A stretch of DNA of 21,152 nt from Desulfuromonadaceae bacterium UBA2294 (GTDB lineage: Bacteria > Desulfobacterota > Desulfuromonadia > Desulfuromonadales > UBA2294). Each line of letters starts with the position of its first letter. Position 1 is the stretch's first letter. This document shows, one piece after another, positions 1-8,847 of the stretch. Below the pieces are notes generated by a model. It was not told the origin of the DNA, did not search any database, and saw only the letters and a program-made list of their open reading frames with translations. A program made the position numbers and the translations under genes. The stretch covers positions 5,159 to 26,310 of the forward strand of contig DDWE01000101.1 of NCBI GenBank assembly GCA_002345625.1, written 5' to 3'.

Positions 1-1
1 C

Positions 2-3000
2 ACTCCCGCCATTTCTGCACCGGCTTCAGAGAAACCATCTGATGACGCCCTGGAGGTTGATCTCACCACCGAGGAACAAGCATTTTTACGCGCTCACCCG
101 CAGATCCGGTTGGGGGTCAACGAAGACTGGGCTCCGTACGTCATCCGAACTCCATCCGGAGGACTGGAAGGGTTTGAAGTCGACCTGCTACAGATGATCG
201 GTGCCGCCACCGGCGCCAATCTCAAACTCGTCGCCGGACGCTGGGAAGAGACCGTCGAGCAGGCGGAGAGGCGTGAACTCGACGGTCTGGCTATGACCGT
301 GGCCAATCAGGATCGCGCGACATCCTTCATCTTCTCAGACCGTTATCTTTCGGTCTACCCGGCCTTCATCTTGCCTGCCAGCAATTTGCGCCGCATTGAA
401 AAGATAGAAGACCTGTACGGAGATACGGTTGCCATCCTCGCAGGCCATAAGTTTTATCGAGCACTCCTTGCCGAGCATCCCGCAATTACCGTCATCGCAA
501 AACCGACCGAGAACGAGGTGATTAGCTCCGTGGTCGAAGGCGTTGCCACAGCGGCTATCATCTCAACGACTTCGTTCGACAAATATTACAAGAGTTTTGC
601 CCAGACGATCCGGATTGCCTACGTTGCACACGATAAACCGTTGGATCTTGTCTACTCCTTTCGCAAGGATTGGCCGGAGCTTGTCTCGATCTTCAACAAG
701 GGATTAGCCGCTGTACCTAAAAACCATTTTAACGAATCCTATTATCGCTGGTTCGGCATGCCCCCGATGGTGTCGCCAGTCACCGCGAACATCCAGCAAT
801 TCTCCCCGGCCGAGCAGGCCTGGCTCAGTCAGAAAATCACGGTCCGGGCCCGAGTCGGCAATGCCATGCCGTTTCATTCCAGTGAACAGGGGCCGCATGG
901 TATGTCCGTCGATTATCTAAACGCGATTGCACAAAAGGCAGGCTTCAAAGTTGACTATCGGACGAACATTCCCTGGCTGCAAAGCCTGTCCGACCTTCGT
1001 GAGCATCGTCATATTGACCTTCTTCTAACCGCAGCCCGTACACCGGAGCGGGAGGCCTTTCTGCTCTTTACCGAAAATTACCTGCTCGCTCCATCGGTCA
1101 TTTTTACCCGGGAAAACAGCCCATTTGTCAGCTCGATCGACGATCTTGCCAATAAAACCGTTCTGGTTGAAAACGGTTTTGTCATCCACAAACGGCTGGA
1201 GCATGAGTATCCGTCAGTGCGCCTGTTGGTCAAAAAGAGCACTGAAGAAGCCTTGACGTCTCTCGCCGAGGGGGAGGGAGACGCCTACATTGGCAACCTG
1301 ACTTCTGGCGCCTATTTCCTGCGCACGAAAAATCTGGACAATGTGAAGGTTACAGCTCCATCCCCCTTCGGCAACCACGACCAGGCCATGGCCATCCGCA
1401 TCGACTGGCCGGAGCTAGTCGGGATTATTAACAAGACTCTGGCGACCTTTTCACCGGAAGAACATGCCGCGATCCGCGACCGCTGGCTGCCGCCGATCCG
1501 TTACGAATATGGCATCAGTCGCCGCGATGTTTTTACTGTCGGCATCACGGTCGGCAGTATTTTGTTGTCCATCATTGCCGTCGTCATGCTCTCGAACAAA
1601 CGGCTGGCCAGAGAAATCGCCGCCCGCACTGCAGCTGAAACAACCTTGCGCACAAGTGAAGCGAATTTACAAAAAGCCCAGGAAATTGCAAAAATCGGCA
1701 GCTGGACTCTCGAGCTGAATGGCAAGCGCACCTGGTCGGAAGAAATGTTCCGGGTTTTCGGAGTGACACCGGCAACATTCAGCCCAACCACAGAAGCCAT
1801 TCTCAGACTGGTCCATCAGGACGACCGAAAAACCGTGCTGGACTGGATTGATGCCGTCAGCGCCGGTGAACAACCCGGCGAACTGATCTTTCGCGCTATC
1901 GCCCCTGACGGCGACCTGCGCTTCATCAGCGCGCGCGGCGAGTTACACTGTGACAGCAAAAACCGTCCGGCGTTCATCTCCGGGACTGCAGAAGATATAA
2001 CAGAACGGAAACTGGCCGAAGATGCACTGCGCAAAGCGTTGAACTTTACCGAGATTTTACTCAATGAGTCACCGGTAGGCATCCGGGTCTTTGACGGCGT
2101 AAGTGGCATCTGCATCATGGTGAACCAGGCGGCTGCCGATATTGCGGGAGGGGACGCCAATGCTTTGCTGCAGCAAAACTTCCGCAAGCTCCAATCGTGG
2201 CATACGTCCGGATTGACCACTTTGGCCGAAACCGTTCTGGCCGACGGCAAAGCCCGGCAAATTGAAACGGAGATGACGACGTCATTTGGTAAAACTCTGG
2301 CATCACGGTATTTTTTCGCCCGCTTTTTTGTCGAGGATCAACCCCACCTGATGACCATCGGTCAGGATATTTCTGAAGAAAAACGACTGGGACTGGAAAA
2401 AAAGCAGATTGAAGAGCAGATGCTGCATGTCCAGAAGTTGGAAAGTCTGGGGGTGCTGGCCGGCGGTATTGCCCATGACTTCAATAACATTCTGATGGCA
2501 GTGATTGCCCATGCCGAGCTGGCACTCAAGCGTCTTCCCCCGGAGTCTCCGGCCATCAACCACCTGCAGCAGATTCAGCTAGCCAGCAACAAAGCAGCCG
2601 ATCTTGCCGGCCAGATGCTCGCCTATTCAGGGAAAGGGAAGTTCGTCGTTGAGCCCCTCGACCTCAACCAGATGATTGAAGAAATGATGAATTTGCTTCA
2701 GGTGTCGATTTCCAAAAAAGCCCACCTGCAGTTTGATTTAGGCCAACAGCTACCCGCAGTCGAAGCGGATGCGACCCAGCTGCGCCAGGTGATGATGAAT
2801 CTGGTTATCAATGCCGCTGAAGCCTTGAACGAATTAAACGGCATTATTACCATTTCGACCGGGGCTATAAACTGTGATCACGATTATCTCAGTGAATCAT
2901 GGCTGGGCGTCGAGGTCAGTGCGGGGCGGTATGTCTACTGCGAGGTCAAGGACACCGGCTGCGGGATGGACACGGAGACTCTCCGTCGCATGTATGAACC

Positions 3001-3565
3001 CTTTTTCAGTACCAAGTTCACCGGACGCGGCTTAGGCATGGCTGCCGTGCTGGGGATCGTGCGCGGGCACAAGGGGATAATCAAGGTTCACAGTGAGCCC
3101 GGGAAAGGGACAACCTTCAGAGTGTTGCTACCGGCGATATCCGGGCCATCGAATCAGGCCGTGACAGTGGATTCGGGTAAAGATTGGTGCGGAAGTGGGC
3201 AGGTGTTGCTGGTCGACGATGAACAGACCGTACGTGATGTCTGCAAAACCATGCTTGAAGAACTTGGTTACGACGTTCTGACCGCCAGCAATGGCGTTGA
3301 GGCTTTATCTATTTTTAAACAACACCGGGACACAATCCCTCTGGTTTTGATGGACCTGACCATGCCCATCATGGGTGGAGAAGAGGCTTTTCTCGACATG
3401 CGCAAACTTGATCCGAAGGTCAAGGTGATCATGACCAGCGGTTATTCTGATCAGGAGATATCTCACCTTATCGACAGTAAAAATCTGTCAGGGTTTATCC
3501 AGAAGCCATTCAGCATCTCCACCCTCCGGGATGCACTACACACAGTGACCGTAAAAAATCCCTGA
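2..3565 (+). CDS. Hybrid sensor histidine kinase with tandem SBP_bac_3 domains (5' end outside window)
   Basis: The reading frame is open from base 2, so the N-terminus lies outside the window; a TTG at 110 is internal because binding-domain sequence starts before it. Domain order by position: periplasmic solute-binding domain 1 (about 80-760), solute-binding domain 2 (about 800-1500), one membrane segment (about 1530-1595), two PAS domains (about 1670-2010 and 2040-2390; the first ends EDITERK), HisKA (His of the AHDFNN box at 2474-2476), HATPase (N-box NLVINAAEAL, then DTGCGMD and GRGLGMAA) and a C-terminal receiver with phospho-Asp in LMDLTMP at 3353-3355 and the conserved Lys in QKPF. It probably senses a small periplasmic ligand, autophosphorylates on His and passes phosphate to its own receiver. 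No separate output regulator is visible, and the ligand cannot be told from sequence. Family assignment is very secure. Confidence 0.95.
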   Translation, partial: TPAISAPASEKPSDDALEVDLTTEEQAFLRAHPQIRLGVNEDWAPYVIRTPSGGLEGFEVDLLQMIGAATGANLKLVAGRWEETVEQAERRELDGLAMTVANQDRATSFIFSDRYLSVYPAFILPASNLRRIEKIEDLYGDTVAILAGHKFYRALLAEHPAITVIAKPTENEVISSVVEGVATAAIISTTSFDKYYKSFAQTIRIAYVAHDKPLDLVYSFRKDWPELVSIFNKGLAAVPKNHFNESYYRWFGMPPMVSPVTANIQQFSPAEQAWLSQKITVRARVGNAMPFHSSEQGPHGMSVDYLNAIAQKAGFKVDYRTNIPWLQSLSDLREHRHIDLLLTAARTPEREAFLLFTENYLLAPSVIFTRENSPFVSSIDDLANKTVLVENGFVIHKRLEHEYPSVRLLVKKSTEEALTSLAEGEGDAYIGNLTSGAYFLRTKNLDNVKVTAPSPFGNHDQAMAIRIDWPELVGIINKTLATFSPEEHAAIRDRWLPPIRYEYGISRRDVFTVGITVGSILLSIIAVVMLSNKRLAREIAARTAAETTLRTSEANLQKAQEIAKIGSWTLELNGKRTWSEEMFRVFGVTPATFSPTTEAILRLVHQDDRKTVLDWIDAVSAGEQPGELIFRAIAPDGDLRFISARGELHCDSKNRPAFISGTAEDITERKLAEDALRKALNFTEILLNESPVGIRVFDGVSGICIMVNQAAADIAGGDANALLQQNFRKLQSWHTSGLTTLAETVLADGKARQIETEMTTSFGKTLASRYFFARFFVEDQPHLMTIGQDISEEKRLGLEKKQIEEQMLHVQKLESLGVLAGGIAHDFNNILMAVIAHAELALKRLPPESPAINHLQQIQLASNKAADLAGQMLAYSGKGKFVVEPLDLNQMIEEMMNLLQVSISKKAHLQFDLGQQLPAVEADATQLRQVMMNLVINAAEALNELNGIITISTGAINCDHDYLSESWLGVEVSAGRYVYCEVKDTGCGMDTETLRRMYEPFFSTKFTGRGLGMAAVLGIVRGHKGIIKVHSEPGKGTTFRVLLPAISGPSNQAVTVDSGKDWCGSGQVLLVDDEQTVRDVCKTMLEELGYDVLTASNGVEALSIFKQHRDTIPLVLMDLTMPIMGGEEAFLDMRKLDPKVKVIMTSGYSDQEISHLIDSKNLSGFIQKPFSISTLRDALHTVTVKNP

Positions 3566-3678
3566 CGGGTGCTGCTCGTTCGACAAGCCCAAATCGACAC
3601 TATCTACTGGAAATCAGCCGGTGCTCTTGCTACTGTCCATAAAATAAATCTTTTAACAATGATCGATGGAGGGCATTT

Positions 3679-4035
3679 ATGCCTTGGCAAATTATCTTTA
3701 AAATCGGCGCAGAAGAGGGCTCGTTGACCGTTCTCGGTCGCCACAATGACGCTGGACAGTGGCAGTATACTCTGGTGCGTGACGAAGCGGCTCTGCAATT
3801 TCTGACCAAAGAGTTCACTGACAAAGAGCTTTATTCCGACTGTCTCGCTTCCAGTTGGGAAGAGGTCCTCGACGAACTGGATGTCTACCCCTGGGCTCAG
3901 ATGTACCCCTTAGGCCCGTTTCATCCCGACCACAAAATTCGTATCTGGGCCGCAGTTCAGGCCCGAAGCGCCGAGGATGGGTACGATGCGGACTGGGAGA
4001 CATTGTGTGGTTGTGGCGAGGATTGTCGAGCATAG
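3679..4035 (+). CDS. Small Cys-tailed protein of unknown function (118 aa)
   Basis: I do not recognise this family. A GGAGGG ribosome site at 3668-3673 precedes ATG at 3679, and codon use matches its neighbours. The protein is soluble, with no signal peptide or membrane segment, and is acidic and Trp-rich. The middle carries a helix-like acidic stretch (WEEVLDELDVYPW) followed by a Pro/His segment (PLGPFHPDHK). The last residues form a Cys cluster, CGCGEDC, which could bind a metal; that is inference only. It lies 113 bp after the sensor kinase and 107 bp before the ABC operon, all on the + strand, so it could be transcribed alone or with either. No terminator is evident on either side. Confidence 0.75.
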   Translation: MPWQIIFKIGAEEGSLTVLGRHNDAGQWQYTLVRDEAALQFLTKEFTDKELYSDCLASSWEEVLDELDVYPWAQMYPLGPFHPDHKIRIWAAVQARSAEDGYDADWETLCGCGEDCRA

Positions 4036-4142
4036 TCCTTCGTGGGCACCATGCTGTACGTCAGGCTCAAGCCTGTCACGGGCAGCGAAACTCCATCTGA
4101 AACGTTCGCCATCCCTTTATCTGGCCAGCAGGAGGATCAGGT

Positions 4143-4835
4143 GTGGTCGTTGATTTAAAAGGACTGGTGGTTGATTACACCTTGGGGAGACACCCCTTCA
4201 CCGTGCTCGACATCCCGGCCTGGACGCTGCCTCAAGGTGCTCAGGTAGCGATCTTCGGCCCGTCCGGCTGTGGCAAATCGACCCTGCTGCACATTATTGC
4301 CGGCCTGATGGCGCCGACACGCGGAACAGTCGTGATCTGCGGCGAAGACCTCGGCCGCTTGAGCGAACCGGAACTTGACCGGTTTCGGGCCAATCATATC
4401 GGTTATATCTTTCAGGAGTTTAATCTGCTACAGGGCTATTCAGCCCTGGAAAACGTCCTCCTCGGCCTGACTTTCTCGACCCTCAAACCGGATCGGTTGC
4501 TGGCCAGGGAGTTGCTCGCCAGAGTCGGTCTGTCCCAGCGGGAGAGACACCTGCCAAGCGAACTGTCGGTCGGGGAACGCCAACGGGTGGCGATTGCCCG
4601 CGCATTGGCCCACAAACCAACTCTGATACTTGCCGATGAACCGACCGGTTCCCTTGACCCGCACCATGCCCGCGATGTCGTACTGCTTCTGCAGGAGATC
4701 TGCCGCGAGCATGACTGTTCACTGCTTACGGTCAGTCACGATGCCGAGGTGGTCCGCTCTTTTGCCACGAGCCTGCCTTTTCTGGAGCTGAATCGGGCGT
4801 TTCACACGCCACCGACGGTCGGAGGTGACGGATGA
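4143..4835 (+). CDS. ABC transporter ATP-binding protein, LolD/MacB type
   Basis: This is the 230-residue cytoplasmic ATPase of a type VII (mechanotransmission) ABC system, first gene of a five-gene operon. GTG at 4143 is preceded by AGGAGG at 4130-4135. Motifs: Walker A GPSGCGKST at residues 39-47, Q-loop Gln91, signature LSVGERQRV from 141, Walker B LILADE at 161-166 and H-loop His199. The signature has Val in place of the usual Gly (LSGG); this substitution is tolerated in some LolD/DevA-like ATPases. The stop overlaps the permease start (ATGA at 4832-4835), which implies translational coupling. It would power conformational work by the FtsX-type permease, not classical substrate import through the membrane. 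The substrate is not evident. Confidence 0.95.
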   Translation: MVVDLKGLVVDYTLGRHPFTVLDIPAWTLPQGAQVAIFGPSGCGKSTLLHIIAGLMAPTRGTVVICGEDLGRLSEPELDRFRANHIGYIFQEFNLLQGYSALENVLLGLTFSTLKPDRLLARELLARVGLSQRERHLPSELSVGERQRVAIARALAHKPTLILADEPTGSLDPHHARDVVLLLQEICREHDCSLLTVSHDAEVVRSFATSLPFLELNRAFHTPPTVGGDG

Positions 4836-6073
4836 AGCTGGGGTGGATTATCGGCAAGAGTTTGCGTCAGCATAGCCTTTCGACCGGCTTCGCCGTTGTC
4901 AGCATCGCGCTTGGCGTTGCCTTGATCATCGCCGTGGTCTCCCTGCGTGAACAGACGCACCGTAATCTCAACGAGGCCGGGATGGGCGTCGATGCCATCC
5001 TCGGCCCCAAGGGGTCGCCCCTGCAGATCGTCCTGAACGGCCTCTACCACATGGAGGAGATGCCCGGCAAGATCAAGTGGACCTACTACCGGAAGGTGCT
5101 GTCCAATCCGATCGTCGAAGCGGGGTTTCCGTTTTGCACCGGGCATTCCTATGCCGGATTTCGCGTTAATGCCGTCGACCAGCACTTTCTGACCAATTTC
5201 GAATATCAGCCCGGCAAAACATTTTCGTTGTCGACTGCTGAAGGGGGTGAAGGCCGGCTCTTTAGAGCCCTGGACGAGGCGGTGGCTGGATGGGCAGTCG
5301 CCAGGGAGCTCGGGATCAGCCCCGGTATGACCTTCAATCCGGTCTGTGGCGTCGCCTCCGGTCCGGTACACAAGAACAGCATCACCTTCGTCGGTGTGCT
5401 GGCACCGACCGGAACCCCCCACGATCGGGCGATCTATATCCCCCTTGAGCGATTCTACACCCTGGAAGGGCACGAGAATGTTGCCAGCATGGCGACAGAT
5501 GAACAGTACCGCGAAATCAGTGGTGCTTACCTGAAGATCAAGCGCGTTCGCGGCGGAGCCCTGAACCTTAATCTGCAAGGGTTGAAATACGATATCAACC
5601 AGTCGACCGCAGCACAACTCGTCATCCCCAACGAAGTGCTGCCCAAACTGATGGCGATTATCGGCTGGGTCGATGGTGCACTGTTTGCGGTGGCACTTCT
5701 GGTCACAGGATTAGGGACCATGTGCCTTCTCGTCTCTTTGGTTTCAGCCTTACGGGAGCGCCGACGGGACATCGCCATGTTGCGCTTTATCGGTGCCACC
5801 CGCCGCACCATACTCGGTCTGGTGCTGACCGAATCTTTGGTCATCGCTCTGCTCGGCGGCCTGCTCGGCCTGCTTTTGGGACACGGTCTGGTCTGGATCG
5901 GCAGCCTCTATATCAAGGCCGAGACCGGACTGTTGTTCAGCTGGTTGTATCTGTCGACCGCCGATATCTGGCTGCTGCCGGGACTGATTCTTCTCGGCCT
6001 TTGCGCGGGTCTTTTCCCCGCCATGCAGGCCTACCGGCTCGGGGTATTAAGAAACCTGCGGCCATTGTCTTAA
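4832..6073 (+). CDS. ABC transporter permease, FtsX/MacB type
   Basis: 413 residues with the layout of MacB/LolC permeases: one N-terminal membrane segment (about 17-37, GFAVVSIALGVALIIAVV), a large periplasmic domain, then three C-terminal segments (about 275-300, 320-350 and 370-400) that form the FtsX domain with the coupling stretch ALRERRRDIAMLRFIGATRR. The periplasmic part contains PIVEAGFPFCTGHSYAGFR, NPVCGVASG and GVLAPTGTPHDRAIYIPLE. From memory these resemble the permeases that sit beside DUF2796/DUF3299 proteins in Vibrio Zrg-type zinc clusters. It is coupled to the ATPase by an ATGA overlap and followed after 22 bp by the lipoprotein gene. It probably works with the three downstream envelope proteins. 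Substrate unknown; a metal or metal-loaded protein is inferred. Confidence 0.93.
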   Translation: MKLGWIIGKSLRQHSLSTGFAVVSIALGVALIIAVVSLREQTHRNLNEAGMGVDAILGPKGSPLQIVLNGLYHMEEMPGKIKWTYYRKVLSNPIVEAGFPFCTGHSYAGFRVNAVDQHFLTNFEYQPGKTFSLSTAEGGEGRLFRALDEAVAGWAVARELGISPGMTFNPVCGVASGPVHKNSITFVGVLAPTGTPHDRAIYIPLERFYTLEGHENVASMATDEQYREISGAYLKIKRVRGGALNLNLQGLKYDINQSTAAQLVIPNEVLPKLMAIIGWVDGALFAVALLVTGLGTMCLLVSLVSALRERRRDIAMLRFIGATRRTILGLVLTESLVIALLGGLLGLLLGHGLVWIGSLYIKAETGLLFSWLYLSTADIWLLPGLILLGLCAGLFPAMQAYRLGVLRNLRPLS

Positions 6074-6095
6074 CAAACCAAAACAGGAGAATATA

Positions 6096-6629
6096 ATGCG
6101 GATCACGCAACGGATTGGAGCCTTAATCGTTGCCGGCGGACTGCTGATCAGTCTTTTCGGGTGTACATCAGAGACCCCATCTGGCACAGACCAACACACG
6201 TCTGACCAGACAAACGACCAGCATACGGCTTACCATGGCGGTTGTCTGAATGTTATTGAGACCTGTGAACTCGGCCATGCTGAAGTCAGAATCAGTGGCG
6301 ACCAGTTACAACTCTGGTTCGTCGGCGGCGAAAATGAGACCAAACGGGCGGTCCGGATCAGCGCCAGGCAGGTTGTCTTAGCCATCACGCCTGAAAATGG
6401 CGGGCAAAAGAACCTGACCCTGATGGCTAAACCGATTGTCCTGGCCGAAGAGAGCGTCGGGGACTGCTCTTATTTTGAAGGAAGCGCCGACTGGTTGACC
6501 GGCGTCAAGCAGTTCACCGCCAGCGGCACAGTCGAGCTCAAAGGCCGACCGCGCTCAATCCGCATCAGCTATCCGGATGGCTATGACCCGGAAGAGGACC
6601 ATGGGCACACTGGGGGGCACGGCAAGTGA
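6096..6629 (+). CDS. Putative metal-binding lipoprotein, operon partner of ABC transporter
   Basis: 177 residues. A signal peptide ends in a lipobox (LFGC, Cys23) followed by Thr24, so a lipid-anchored envelope protein is expected. AGGAG lies just ahead of ATG at 6096. After the anchor comes a His/Asp/Gln-rich linker (DQHTSDQTNDQHTAYHGG), then the conserved-looking block GGCLNVIETCELGHAEVRI with two Cys and one His. A compact beta-rich domain contains LWFVGGENETKRAVR and a further Cys (DCSYFEG). The tail is again His-rich (EEDHGHTGGHGK). The His-rich ends and Cys/His core suggest divalent metal binding; this is inference. It may replace the DUF2796 zinc-binding protein of Zrg-type clusters, although I see no clear homology. 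Its stop overlaps the next start. Confidence 0.88.
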   Translation: MRITQRIGALIVAGGLLISLFGCTSETPSGTDQHTSDQTNDQHTAYHGGCLNVIETCELGHAEVRISGDQLQLWFVGGENETKRAVRISARQVVLAITPENGGQKNLTLMAKPIVLAEESVGDCSYFEGSADWLTGVKQFTASGTVELKGRPRSIRISYPDGYDPEEDHGHTGGHGK

Positions 6630-7741
6630 ACCGATGGAGATGGCACTTCATTACACTGGCCCTGCTGTTGGCGCTCTTCTTCGCCAACCACTTTGAGCAC
6701 TCTCTGCGCGCAAAAAAAGCTGTACGGACTGCGGAACAAAGTGTACCTGTCATGCAGATCATCGACAGCAACAGTGGCCACAGTTCAATCCAGATAGACG
6801 AACAGATACCGCTTAATGGCTATTTGCACTTCAGTACCCTTGGCACCTGGGAGTTCGACCAGGACAACCCGGCGCCGGCCCCGGCACTTGTTATGGAAGC
6901 TCATGAGCAAAAGATCAAGATGACCGGATTCATGTACCCTTTGCAAGAGAGTGACAATCTGACCCTCTTTGCCTTGCTGCGCACCACGCAAACCTGTTGT
7001 TACGGCCCCCGCCCGCAGTACAACCAATATGTCTTTGTTGAAATGTCACATCCGGTAAAATTTGAGCGATTGGCACCGGTTGTGGTTGAAGGCCGGTTTC
7101 TGGTCGATGCCAAACCGGAAGACGGGTACATCTACAGACTGGAAGGAGATTCAGTTCGCCATGCCGCTCCCGACGACCAGCCGGTCAGCGCCGAAGCGTT
7201 TGCGCTTAAAAACGACCTGCCGCGCTTCGATTTCGCCCCTCTTTTGGCGGCGAGAACCGCCGCTGACAAGGAGGAGGCTATTAACCGTCTGGCGGTGGAG
7301 TTCGACGGCAGGCAGATGGTGCTCGCAGGCTTCATTTCCGGCAAAACCGGTGCGCAGCCGCTTCAGATCATGATCGGGGAATACCCCTGGGACGGGAAGA
7401 GTCAGGGCACCCCCCCCAACCTTTACAACACCGTGCTTGTCTCCCCAAAAAGTGGACGTGATACCCCTCCGGTATGGTGGCAGGAAGCTGTGTTCAAAGG
7501 GAGGCTGCAGGTGACCAAAGATCCGGCCGCCAGAGGCAGGAACGGCATTATCAGCCTTCAGGATGCAGAGCTCGCGGTTTCGGGTTCCGGCTCTTCTGCT
7601 CTTTCAGGAACGACCGCCCCTCTGTTGCCCCCGGTGTATGAGCTGATCATCATTGCAATCTGGGCCTGTTTTTTCTTTATCCGCTTGCGCGCGCACCGCT
7701 CACTCATTGCCAACGCGCAAGGAGACAAAAAATGCCCTTAA
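6626..7741 (+). CDS. DUF3299-like membrane-anchored periplasmic protein
   Basis: 371 residues starting at GTG 6626, which overlaps the lipoprotein stop (GTGA). An N-terminal hydrophobic segment (about 5-20) and a C-terminal one (PVYELIIIAIWACFFFI) bracket a periplasmic region. The N-terminal half fits DUF3299: LNGYLHFSTLGTWEF, KIKMTGFMYPLQ and then TCCYGPRPQYNQYVFVEM with a vicinal Cys pair. The second half looks like a degenerate repeat of the same fold (MVLAGFISGKTG, then PNLYNTVLVSP), but without the Cys pair. DUF3299 proteins commonly accompany MacB-like ABC genes in metal-linked clusters; their biochemical role is not established. The Cys pair could bind a metal or be redox active. The stop lies 10 bases inside the next gene. 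Confidence 0.87.
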   Translation: MNRWRWHFITLALLLALFFANHFEHSLRAKKAVRTAEQSVPVMQIIDSNSGHSSIQIDEQIPLNGYLHFSTLGTWEFDQDNPAPAPALVMEAHEQKIKMTGFMYPLQESDNLTLFALLRTTQTCCYGPRPQYNQYVFVEMSHPVKFERLAPVVVEGRFLVDAKPEDGYIYRLEGDSVRHAAPDDQPVSAEAFALKNDLPRFDFAPLLAARTAADKEEAINRLAVEFDGRQMVLAGFISGKTGAQPLQIMIGEYPWDGKSQGTPPNLYNTVLVSPKSGRDTPPVWWQEAVFKGRLQVTKDPAARGRNGIISLQDAELAVSGSGSSALSGTTAPLLPPVYELIIIAIWACFFFIRLRAHRSLIANAQGDKKCP

Positions 7742-8754
7742 GGAAACTCGCGACCCTGATCGCACCGACGACCCTAACGGTTCTGCTGGCGACCTTCGTT
7801 CCGGTACACACCGGATATGCCGACACAGTCAAGCCCCCGGCTTCATCGGCATCTGCTGACAGCAAGACCCGTTCAGGAAAAATCGCCGCAACCGTCAATG
7901 GCGAGCCTATCTACGAAGCAGAAGTGCTGCGCGCGCTGCCTGAAGACACCTTTGATGTGCAGCGAGATAACGATAAGAAAAACAAGCTGGCGCGCCTAAT
8001 CGATGCCGTTATCAAGGATCAGTTTCTTAAACAGAAGCAGATTTCGGTTACCGAGAGACAAATTGATCAGGAAATCGAGCGTTTCGTGCAAATGCTTACG
8101 ACCACCGGAGGGACTTGCTGTGGAGCGGTCTATGACAGTCTGACCCATTTCATGCAGGTTCATTCCTACACAGGGGATGAAGTCCGCAAGGAAAACGCCA
8201 ACAATGCCGGAATGGCCCTTTATGTGAAGAAGTTGCTGCAAAAACAGATTACGCCCCAAGCCTTGTCAATCGCTGTCAAGCGTCATCGGGCACAAATTGA
8301 ATCCAAATATATCAAAGGGTTTGTGATTGCATTCCCATACTCTGCCGACACGAATCTATCCAGAGTCCCGGAAGAGATAAAGGTTGAAAAAGAGAGACGC
8401 GCCAAAGCCGCTTTGGCGCGTCTTGATAATGGTGAGTCTTTTGCTGCCGTCGCCAAGGCCACATCAGAAGATAAAATGTCGGCGAACATCGGTGGAGCCC
8501 TTGGCTGCGTCAACAAAGACATTTTCGGGGCCAAGGTAGGGAATGTTTTCAAGGCCCTTCCATTCGGGAAACACAGCGATGTGATTAAAACCAGAACCGG
8601 ATATTACATTGTCATGCATATGAAGCTGACTGAGGAAGACGAACGGACTGTTGCCAGCAAGATTTTAGAGGAAAAAACGAAAGATAAGGTGAATATGGAA
8701 TACCATGAAGAGGTTAAACGGGCAAAGATCGTTTACGATCCCCCTGCAGATTAA
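7732..8754 (+). CDS. SurA/PpiC-like peptidyl-prolyl isomerase, periplasmic foldase
   Basis: 340 residues; AAGGAG at 7719-7724 precedes ATG at 7732, and the start lies inside the end of the DUF3299-like gene. A signal peptide is visible (LIAPTTLTVLLATFVPVHTGYA). Next comes a SurA-N-like helical chaperone module (IAATVNGEPIYEAEVLRALP, ending near 250) and a parvulin/PpiC rotamase core (DNGESFAAVAKATSED, then NIGGALGCVNKDIFG, ALPFGKHSDVIKTRTGYYIVMHM). An inserted segment TTTGGTCCGAVYDSL holds a vicinal Cys pair that ordinary SurA proteins lack, echoing the Cys pair of the upstream protein. It probably acts as a dedicated folding factor or metal-handling partner for the ABC system's outer components. 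It is the last operon gene, followed by a strong terminator. Confidence 0.88.
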   Translation: MPLRKLATLIAPTTLTVLLATFVPVHTGYADTVKPPASSASADSKTRSGKIAATVNGEPIYEAEVLRALPEDTFDVQRDNDKKNKLARLIDAVIKDQFLKQKQISVTERQIDQEIERFVQMLTTTGGTCCGAVYDSLTHFMQVHSYTGDEVRKENANNAGMALYVKKLLQKQITPQALSIAVKRHRAQIESKYIKGFVIAFPYSADTNLSRVPEEIKVEKERRAKAALARLDNGESFAAVAKATSEDKMSANIGGALGCVNKDIFGAKVGNVFKALPFGKHSDVIKTRTGYYIVMHMKLTEEDERTVASKILEEKTKDKVNMEYHEEVKRAKIVYDPPAD

Positions 8755-8783
8755 ATGGTGAGATTGTTTATTTCAATGACTTC

Positions 8784-8836
8784 AAGGCAAACCCAAAAAG
8801 GCTGAATTATAGGCCCTTCCTTTTTGGGTTTGCCTT
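8784..8836. terminator. Strong bidirectional intrinsic terminator
   Basis: Perfect 18-bp inverted repeat: arms 8784-8801 (AAGGCAAACCCAAAAAGG) and 8819-8836, with a 17-nt loop. It sits between the convergent ends of the foldase gene (stop at 8754) and the RdgC-family gene (stop at 8848). T-rich sequence follows the stem on the + strand, and T-rich sequence also follows it when read on the - strand, so it probably stops both transcripts. Confidence 0.9.
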
Positions 8837-8847
8837 TGATTTTAATC

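Noticed and set aside
4050..4080. CAGGCT-ca-AGCCTG palindrome before the ABC operon
   Set aside because: Only 6-bp arms with no T-run; too weak to call a terminator or repeat, although its core resembles the repeat at 19430.
4802..5617. 271-codon - strand frame opposite the permease
   Set aside because: Shadow of the permease, which is coupled by overlap to the ATPase on the + strand.
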